Shown piece after piece: positions 1 through 9,700 of a stretch of 20,464 nt of DNA. The DNA lies in assembly GCA_001970955.1 (NCBI GenBank), contig MPUH01001238.1, positions 1 to 20,464 on the forward strand, read 5' to 3'. The stretch is from Stentor coeruleus. Lineage: Eukaryota; Ciliophora; Heterotrichea; Heterotrichida; Stentoridae. The number at the start of each line of letters is the position of its first letter. The stretch's first letter is position 1. The position numbers and the translations under genes are program-made. The notes beneath the pieces were generated by a model. It did no database searches. It was not told the DNA's origin and saw nothing but the letters and a program-made list of their open reading frames with translations.

Positions 1-194
1 GAATTGAGGATATAAAAAAAATGTTTCTAGCATTCAAGGGAGTATTGAATTAGTTTTGAAAATCCTCAATAAATAGCTAATTAGATTATCTAAAAAACTT
101 TTAGTAAAAATCACTTGTTAAAGAAAAATAAAAGTCAATATTCTGAAGTTCTCTTGGAAATGTCTGAAAGAAAATTATTTTAAAAAAAGTCTGA

Positions 195-305
195 GTTTTT
201 AAAACAGAAGATATTTTAATAGCTTCTTTTCCAAACTCTTTAATAAAAATCAGAGACATAAACAACAAAGTCGAAGTTCTTGACTTAAATCTAAAAGGAA
301 GTCAA
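195..305 (+). pseudogene. WD40 gene fragment (blade 4 equivalent)
   Basis: Codons 204-305 on the plus strand read as 34 residues (TEDILIASFPNS...LKGSQ). I count 26 identities with residues 188-221 of the WD40 protein encoded at 17643-20102 on the other strand, including the blade strand before the INNK turn (here IRDI where the intact gene has IKFWDI). The signature Trp is Arg here. No open frame extends this match in either direction. Upstream (1-195) holds only short coding-like stretches broken by TAA, TAG and TGA. The fragment stops just before an oppositely oriented fragment of the same family. It is a dead, truncated paralogue; the exact left end is uncertain. Confidence 0.65.
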
Positions 306-320
306 ACACAGTATAACTTG

Positions 321-578
321 CTAATGTGGGTATCTCAATAAAGTGAGCAACTGCATAAAGTTAGCAGATTTTTTCGAATAGAGTCCAAGCTCCTGCATTT
401 TTTCAATATTTAGCATTGTATAAAAGCACTTGGAACAAAAATTTATTTTTGAATTAATGATTATCTCCAGAACAGCTTTAAAAGATAAAGAAACTTCACA
501 AGGTGTTATAGTGATAATGCTTTGGTTAAGATTTGGGTATTGATATAAATTATCCAGTTGCTTTGGAGGATGCTTCAT
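321..578 (-). pseudogene. fragment of WD40-channel family linker region
   Basis: This is an 85-codon open frame on the minus strand. Its middle part (EVSLSFKAVLEI...KINFCSKC) matches the linker between the ankyrin and channel parts of the broken gene at 16298-20102: about 16 of 24 residues are identical to the stretch read near 17270-17340. Both the WD40 half upstream and the channel half downstream are missing, so it is a gene fragment even though it begins with ATG and has no internal stop. It converges tail to tail with the plus-strand WD40 fragment ending at 305. It could instead be expressed as a short protein, but nothing in the sequence supports that. Confidence 0.55.
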
Positions 579-789
579 TTTTATTATAATTCATTAAAAT
601 TATTTTTATTTGATTATGTATAGAATAATTACATATAACTATTAAATCAGAACAATTGAATACAAAATGTATGAAGACTTATTAATTTTCCTATAATTAT
701 AAATAAAGAGCTAAAAACATATTTTTTGAATTTATATTAAAAACCTAGTCGCATTCATTAGTTTTTCTATAAATGATTACTTAAACCTA
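579..789. other. AT-rich intergenic spacer
   Basis: This is the short spacer after the TAA stop of the giant minus-strand gene (stop at 790-792), ahead of the linker fragment. It is almost entirely A and T and shows no open frame or recognisable RNA gene. It presumably holds the 3' untranslated region and the transcription end of the giant gene. Confidence 0.5.
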
Positions 790-3700
790 TTAAACTTGAT
801 CAGCTATGATTTCATAATCATCTGAATCTTCTTGCACTTCTGGTTGTCTTCTTGTTGATAAATCATCTTTTTGGCTATCATTTGGTGTCTTTACTGAACT
901 ATCTTTACTTACAGCCTCATAAGCATTAACTTTAATAAAACGACTAAACACAAGCGCATATATAAACTCCAAAGTAGCTATATCAAACAATAAGAAAATG
1001 AGCCAATTAGCAATCCAGTATTCAGTCCATCCAAGACAATAAAAAACTGTCATGACAATCAGTCCACAGAAGCACCCAACTGTAATAAAAATGCAGACTG
1101 GAATGGTGATCAGGTAGTAAGGCTTACCTTTTAGTATAAATGCATTCAAAATAAAAATAGGAATGGTAAATGCTTGAGTCAAAGCCCATGCAGCTGCTCC
1201 TCTTGATAGTTGGAATCCATAATAATTATCAAAGACATTATCAGTTTTGTCTTCAGGACTATCAAAATAATTATGGAAAGCTCCTATTAAAGTAAGCATT
1301 AATATTTCACTTGTAAGTATTTGTATAACAATAACAGCTCTTCTTGACTTAGCCTGCTGAATAAACACACTTGTTAGTGGATATAATAGCAAGAAACTGT
1401 TATTAACGCTTGGGTGATCAACTTTTTTATCAGATAAAACAAATATAATAATTAAGAAAATCATAAGGAAAATAATCACTGACATTGTGGCTATAGGCCC
1501 CGCACCAACATCACAGTTTTTACCTTCATCTACTTTGATTCTAAATGTAGAAAGATGCATAAGTGTAAGAATCGCATAGTTCTCATTAACATCTTCAACA
1601 TTACAACCACTAGAACTCCATGAATTTCCATCAAGATATTCACATTTATAATTAGTCCCATTATCATAATTCCCTTCAATTTGTGCAATAACATTATCTT
1701 CAACAGTGATAGTCGTAGCATTGCTTTCACTGTTTAGAACAAGTGCATAGCTTTCATATGAGCCTGTTACATAGAAAATAATCTCAAAGAAATCATAATC
1801 TTGGGGGAATTTTGTGAAGTAAATATCAAGAACATCAGTATCATTAAAGCCTGAAATATTATAGAAACTAATCAAGTTGTTTCCTGCTACAATATCAGTA
1901 TTTCTAAGTCCATCTCCACTATTTCTATATCTGAAAATAGTGCTAACTCCATCAGTATAATTGATATTACCATTAAGTAGCATATTAGACATTTGTGAGT
2001 CAGCTACAATTTCATAGATTGTTTTAAGGGTATCAAAATCAATTCTTGATATATAAGGTGCAAGTAAGTTAAAGATAAAATCAGCCTGATCTTGGGTGAT
2101 TGGGTTTGAATATGCAGTTATATAATCAAGTAATGATATAGTAACATTAGTCAAAATATCATCTGAAACAGTAGTATTAGTGAAATACGAAGACTCAATA
2201 AGCGCTTGCATTGTACTTAGAAAAATATTAAAAGTAAAGCTGTCAAACTCCTCTGCAGCAAAATAAGCAAAGTTCACATCGAATAAATAATTATAAGTTG
2301 CCTCTTCAGTTACTATCCCTGCATAATATATGATAGACGAAGGTATATAATCAGAATCAATAATATCAGCGGCAATGCTCACTAATAAATCACTTTCATC
2401 AAGTTGTCTTGAATTCTGAATATCTGGAACATCTGCTGTATAAGAACTGCATGTTTCCATTGTATCACATACAGTAAGTTCTAAAGTTTTAACATAGTTT
2501 GGAACTCTTAATTCAACTGGGGTTGTATATAAAGGTATAGTTAAAGGAATAATAGTCCCTCTCTTATTAATAAAACCATATTGATAAGCAAGAACAAGTG
2601 AAGTATTATCACTACACTCTACGATTTCAAGTTTAAGTTTTCCATCATTACCTTCAGTAACAGTAAAGCTACCACATTGAGGAGGAGCATCTCTTGTTAT
2701 TACAATAAATCCAGTTGCCGCTGAATCTTCTTTACCAAATTCATACATTTGCAAAGTTAGTTGGTAGTTAATACTATATTTGAGGCTATTAGGAGGAATA
2801 TACATGAAAGATTGAGTTATATCTATGTCTGATACTTCAAGTGCAGGGCTAAAAGTCCATTTAAAGAATATTCCTGGATATGCTTCGACTTCTGGAATGA
2901 TTATAACAGCTAATTCATTATTTACTGGGCCTTGGAATGGTTTGATTTTCACACCACCTTTGATATTTTCATTGATTTCCATATCGATCTGCCCTGTAGT
3001 GCTCTTATCATTAGCTGAAGCTTTAACAATAAATGAATATAAAGCTTCATTTCTTAGCCTATCTTTTGGAATAATAAGTTCAAAGCTATTAACATCAAGA
3101 TCTTTAAGTAGATCTTTACTATTAGTATCAACACATGATTCTGCACCTTCTAAACAAGACCATTCAATTTCTAGTACTGCAGTGCTATCATCAGGATCAA
3201 TAACTTGTATTGCTATTGATAAATCGCTTGAAGAACCAACTGAACCACTTGATCTAAGGAATTGAATTTCTATTGGATTTGAGTTAACTTGTAAAGCTAT
3301 TGAAGCACTACCTTCAATATCTCCAGATTTTATCATTACTGTAAATTTATATGTGATACCAGAATTAAGGTCATTTGGGGATATGAGAATTGTATCTTCT
3401 TTCTTTTGTTTAGCTATGAAGCTTTCAAAATCAAAATTATCATCGGTGCTATCTTCAGTATAACTCCATTCATAAGTATATGGGCCTGTTGTTCCACAAG
3501 CATTAATTATAGCTGGTTTAATTGGTAAAGTGTCTGACTTTTTAATTGAAAGGGCATTTCCTACAGACATTTGAGCCATGATTTCTTTATCTCCACTTAT
3601 AGTAATTTTAGTATCACTTGAACTGCTTGTGCCGAATGTTATGCTTTCTATTACTAGATGTATATCCACTTCACCTACAGTGAAAGTTTTAAGACTTACA

Positions 3701-6700
3701 CTGAAAGATGGTGTGGTTTGCTTTGAAATTAAGTCTGAAAGAACACTATTTTCTGGGGTTATTTTTGAAGACCATTTATACGTGTAATCAGAATTCACAT
3801 TTTTAGTCATAATAATAATATCCATGTCAGCATCACAACCTATAGATAATGAACTTGGGGCAGTGATTGATGCAGAAGGAGTTGGCTTAGGATATTTAGT
3901 ATTAGATATTAGTATTTTCTTTGGAAATTTAGTATTAGAGATTAGTATTTTCAATTCAAATACATTTTTACTGCAATCACCTGATTTCACATATTGAACA
4001 AGCGAAGGATCTAATTCCATATAAAACTCTTCCCCATTGACAATTTTACTAAAAGCGATTATTAACTTTGATGGATTTAACCAAGAGCAACTTAAGAAAT
4101 TTTCCTTTAAAGAATCTGCAACTGTAACTATCGAATTGCATGAACCTTCTTTACTTTGAGCAACTGACTTCTTAAACTCCATAATAATTCCTTTATAATC
4201 TTCTGCATAATAACCAGTAATTTCTTCAGGTTTGAAATACCATCCACATTTAACACAGAAACCATTGTCAACTTCAAATCCAGTTTCACAAACGCAAAGT
4301 GAAGTTGAATTATCATAATAACTGTTGCCTCCACAAGTACAAGTTTCATTACTAGATTTTTTTGCAGCATCTTTACATTTATAACACCTATTTGCAGTTA
4401 TTCCAATATTACAAAGAAAATCAGTATTTACTTTAGTACTGATTATAGTAAATGTAAATGATACTGACACAGTATATGAAGATTGAACCGTACATTTTTT
4501 AGTGCCAACTGTTGTGAAATAAATCCAAAATGAAGCAGTGCTATTAGAAGTAGTTATAGATAAGGATTCACCATGAAGGTCTGCTGCATCACATGAAATA
4601 TTTAAAACTGTTTCACGAATAAAATTAGCACCATTTTGATTAGTGATTTTAAGCGGTAGTTCAAATAATGTTGATATACCTTGCTCAAGTTTAGCGGTAG
4701 TAGTTATAGCTTTTATACCTTCTTTAATAGTTATTGAATTTGTTATTGCATCAATGAAGTCGCTATTTTTGATATTCACAGTATATGTTCCTGTTTTGTT
4801 TATTAATATTGATAGCGAACCTTTGCCTGCTGTAGTTTTTAATGAATTTGATGCTAGTACTACAGCAGGTTCAGTGAATAAAGTAAAGGTATATATTCCA
4901 AAACCACTTTCTAAAATAGTGCCAGAATTGTCATAAACTTCTGCGGATACAATAAACTCTTTACTATCATAATATGGATCTCCAGGAAGTATTAGTTTGA
5001 TTATCCCTTTATTAACTACAACTGAAAGTTGGCCGATTTGTGAATTGATTGTGGACCCAGCTTTTATATTATAAGTTTTAGCATTTGTGAATCTTATATT
5101 ATGAATGGTTTGTCCTGTAGTACTAAGTAATGAAATATCTCCAGTGAATGAATAGTTATTTAATTCAGAAAGTTCTACAGTTGCTGGAAGAATAAAACGT
5201 AAGTCATCATCACCAATAAGTGTTACAGTTAATGATACTAGAAAATTGACTGAAGGGTTACTAGTGAGACTATCAATATTGATTGATTTTATATAGTTTT
5301 TGAAGGAAGTGAAACTAATTTCGCTTGAAATATAGTCATTAGCTGAAATAGTTAAAATAAGATCTCCAGATGAAAGAATTTTGCAGCCTTGATATGTAAT
5401 GAAGCCAGAACTTGGAATAGTAAATTCTCCTTTAGTAATTCCTGTAATGCCAAACCCTGAACATGATGAATCAACTTTACAAGTCAATGCTAAATTCGAA
5501 AGTAACTGACTATTAGTAAGCACACCAACATCGTCGTAAGCATAAATAGTAATTGTAAACTCTGCTAAACTATCAGCTGGCTAAATAAATAATACTATTT
5601 CATTAAAAATAACTTCTATTGCAGCTTTATGTGAGACCAAATCTAAAGTTTTGCTAAAGGGATTTCCTAAAAGGTCAGTAACCGAAATAGTTATAGAAAT
5701 AGGTCCTGATCGCAATGGAGTAACTTGGATCTTTTTGCTTCCAATATCATTTGTATAAGTTTCCAAACCATTAAATGACCAGTATGGTGTTTGATCTAAT
5801 TCAATCTCAACAGAGCCTATATACAAATTGTCGTCTTCTCCAATAATTGAAATTTCTACCTCGAATTGTATATCTCGGATAATGTCTTCTTCACTATTAT
5901 AAGTAATTAAAATACTTTTTATGGCATTTTCAATAGTTATTTCTTCTGTAGTATATCCTGAAATAAGTCCTGATGAAGAAGCTTTGAATCTAAATTTACC
6001 AAAAGAAAGAATTCTAATATTTTTAAAACTACAACTTCCTAAATTTGTATCAAATGAAATTTCACCATCTAGCTTAGTTCCTGAATAAAAATCTAATGTT
6101 GATACTGGCTCTATTGAAAGCAATATTGTATTAGTATATGAAGATAATTCCCCATCTTCAAAATTATATACTGAAGCTGTAAGAGAAAATGATTCTGTAC
6201 TATCGGTGAGCTAAGTAAATATTACTCTTCGATTTATATTTGAATCTAGTGTTAGGATGATAATACTTGGTATAACACTTATGGTAAAAGTTTTATAATC
6301 TTCATGATCATTTGTAATGCCAGATACTTTAATTGTTATATCCCTATAATTAATAAAGTGGATATTATCAAAATTAATAACTCCTGTACTTAGAATAGTG
6401 GTATCTTTAATACTTAAAACTCCTTGAAGGTTTTCATTTTCAATAATTACTTCAGTAGAATCAGAATAAACCTCATCATTCGGCCCAAATAGAGTTACTT
6501 TAAGACTAAAATCAAAAAATGAATATATCAATTCTGGATAATCAATATTCATTTTAAAAATATACACAATAACAGAAAACTCATTAGATTCTCCATTTTC
6601 AATATTATCAGAACTAGCAGTTGCTTTTATGATATAATTTCCTGTTTTCCAAACATTTAAGTTAGAAAATGTCACAGTCCCAGCATCAATAGTTAAAGTT

Positions 6701-9700
6701 GAATCTTCAATATTAAAAAATTCATCTCTATAATCACTATCATCAACACAATAAAGTCTTAGAGTAATCTCGTAATTATTAGTATCTTGGCTTTCACTTA
6801 TTTTAATTGCTCCCTGATTATCCCAAATTGTCACAGTCACAGAAAAAGTATCCAAACCAGTTTCAGGCTAAATAAATCTTACAAGCTTGCTTGGGTTAAC
6901 TTTTATAATTTCCTTAAGAATTGTTATTGTTTTACTATCAGCTATTTCTTTATCTTCACTACATGATGCTTTCAATACTTTAGCTGCTATAGATTCAAAA
7001 TAAATGCTAAAAGATGCTTCTCCTGTTGTTGTCATAGTGGTTGATTCCCCAATAAAATGATCATTATCAATGCTTAGTGTTAAATGACATTCAGCAAGAT
7101 AATTATTATCATCATCACCAAGAATAGTTACATCAGCATTAAATAAGAAGTATATAGTTGCTTCCTCAGCAAGTGAAAGTGTTATTGTTTTGATTGAATT
7201 TGTTACAGTAATTCTTGTATTTGATTTAATATTATCAATATAATCACAAGCTGAAGTGAAATAAATATTAAATTCGCCAGAGGATAATATTTTAATATCA
7301 TTAAAAGTAGCTACTCCATTATTTAATGGCCCAGTGAGAGTTCCAAATAATACAGTTCCAGAGAAGTTTACTTCATCAGAGAGGCTGATAGTTATTTCGC
7401 AAGTATCTGCTTCTGTAGTAACTAGATTTACTCCTGTGCAATCGTAGGTAGTAACTGATAGAGAGAGTATATTATCACTTGTATAAGTCTAAATATAAAT
7501 TACTTCTTCAAGTGCTTCGTTGATTTTTATTACCATGTTTGAAACAATAACATCAATTGAATCTGTAGCAGATGTGTCTGCTGAATTTGCCTCTATAGTA
7601 AAAGTTCCTTTTGCTGCAAAATTGATCTGAGTAGTACAAACACCATCTGAATCAAGTGTGCATGCTCCTATATTATTTAATCCATTGAAAATTGAAAAAT
7701 CTGAACCTAAAATAAAAGGGTTATCATCATCTCCTAAAGCTTTTATTTTAACAGAGAAATCTATATTAGATGTAGGACTTGGTTCTAATGAGCTTAGTGT
7801 TACTTTTTTAATACTATTTATTATTGAAAATGATAGAAAAGCTGTTGTTATTGTTGGTGAGAAAGTTGAGGAAACTGTCACTGTGAAATCACCTGATGAA
7901 AGAATTTTAAGCCCAGATAAAGTTTTAGTTCCTGATGAGGTTTGAGAAGAGAAGATTCCATTAGAATATGCGGTATCTGAATATAAAATTGTTGTTCCTG
8001 AATATGATGTAGATTCAGCTGCTAAGGTGATAGTAAAACTATAACTTCCTGAGTTATAATTCTTTGATTCAATTTCATCATCAATATTTCTAACATTTAC
8101 TTCAAGTTCAAATGAGTCATCACTTGAATCTGGATTGGTATTAACTGAGCCAACAGTAGCATCAAGTGTAAATTTAAGTGGAGTTGGAGTTATTGGTACT
8201 GTATTTGATATGACTCCTGAAACTACTGCAACAATACTTGCTAAAGTTGTTGATTTTACATAGATAGTCATTGTAGCTGATCCAGTATTTGTATCAAATG
8301 AAGGATTTTCTATTGTTGAGTAATCATCTGCAATAATTGTAATTGTGCATGGCTCTAAGAAGTCATAATCTCCTTCAACTTTAATACTTACTGACACATC
8401 GAAATCGAAATATATGCTTGGAGTTGTATTAACTACTGAAATTGTAACTGTTTTAACAGAGCTTGTAACAGTGACTTTTTCTGATACTCCTAATAAATTA
8501 ACATTTGTCATTGAAATTTGGACTTTAAACCTGTAGCTTCCTGATCGAGTTACTCTGATATCATTAAAAGTGCACACACCATTTATATCATCGACTTCAA
8601 GAGTTCCAGAAATAGAATCATTATCAAGTTCTGTACTATAATCTTGAAGTGTTAATACACAATGATAATTACCATTAACAGCTTCAGTCAGCGATGCATC
8701 ATCTGCAATTGTAGCAGTAACAACAGTTAAATCACTGATTGTTGAGATCTAAGTAAATCTTACAGAAGTGAAATCAATATTAACATTTAATACATCTAAT
8801 GAAAGATCAGCTGTTTTATCTAGAGTATTTTTAGAATCACTTGCTTGAGTTGCAGTTATTTTTAAAACTTTAGACACAGTTGAAGTAAAGTAAATATTAA
8901 ATTGATGAGTTCCATCACTAGTGCTTGCTTCTGTATAATCACCAATTTCAGAATTATCATCCATAATCAAAGCTATAGTAACATCTTCTAAATATGAGAA
9001 ACTGCCTTCTCCAAACACATTTACAGTCAATTGATAAGTGAAATAAACTGTATAAGGCCCATTTGCAAGTGTAAAAGTCATAGATTGCAAGGAACTTGTA
9101 ATAGAAAAAGGTGTAGATGATACTTCCTTAACTGATGAATCAGAAGAATGAAGCATTAAATAAAAATTAGTTCCTGATACTTTAATCCTAGCATTAGTAA
9201 TGCAACAAATACCACCTGAACTTACTGGAGTAATTGTAGCTTCTAAATAAGTGTTTGAAAGAACGTTTAATGAATTATAAAGCTCTGCAATACATGAAAA
9301 TTCCTTGTCAGAAGTTCTTATATTTCCATTATCATCAACAAAACTAAAAGTTAAATCTTGGCGACTGGCAATTGTGGATAACTAAATATGGATTACTGCT
9401 ATTGTATTATCAAGATTAATATTGATTTCTGCCACTGTCAATGATAACTCAGATGAATCGACAGATGATACTGTTGCTTTTAGGCTTAAACTACCTGAAG
9501 TATCGAAGTATATTCCTTCAAATGTTACAGTTCCATCAACAATTGATTCTCTAGGTGAATATCCGTAAATTGTAATAGAATTAGCTAAAGACAGAGTAAC
9601 ATCACATGATTCTAGATAGTTAAAGCCTCCTTCACCAAAGATTCCTACTGTAAAGCTGTAAATAAAATAAGTGGTAAATGATGTTATAGAATCAGTAGAT

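Noticed and set aside
2825-3265. Plus-strand 146-codon open frame inside the giant gene
   Set aside because: It is the antisense shadow of the REJ-like coding region, with no independent features. The other plus-strand frames at 3578, 4643, 7658 and 9830, and the +1 frames on the minus strand at 1530 and 4128, were rejected for the same reason.
5523-5620. In-frame TAG codons between minus-strand frames as recoded stop codons (TAG=Gln)
   Set aside because: Each TAG is the end of an exact 15-nt GTA...TAG block with A at position 10. Removing it keeps the frame, and no TAG or TAA occurs elsewhere in the 3,578 codons.
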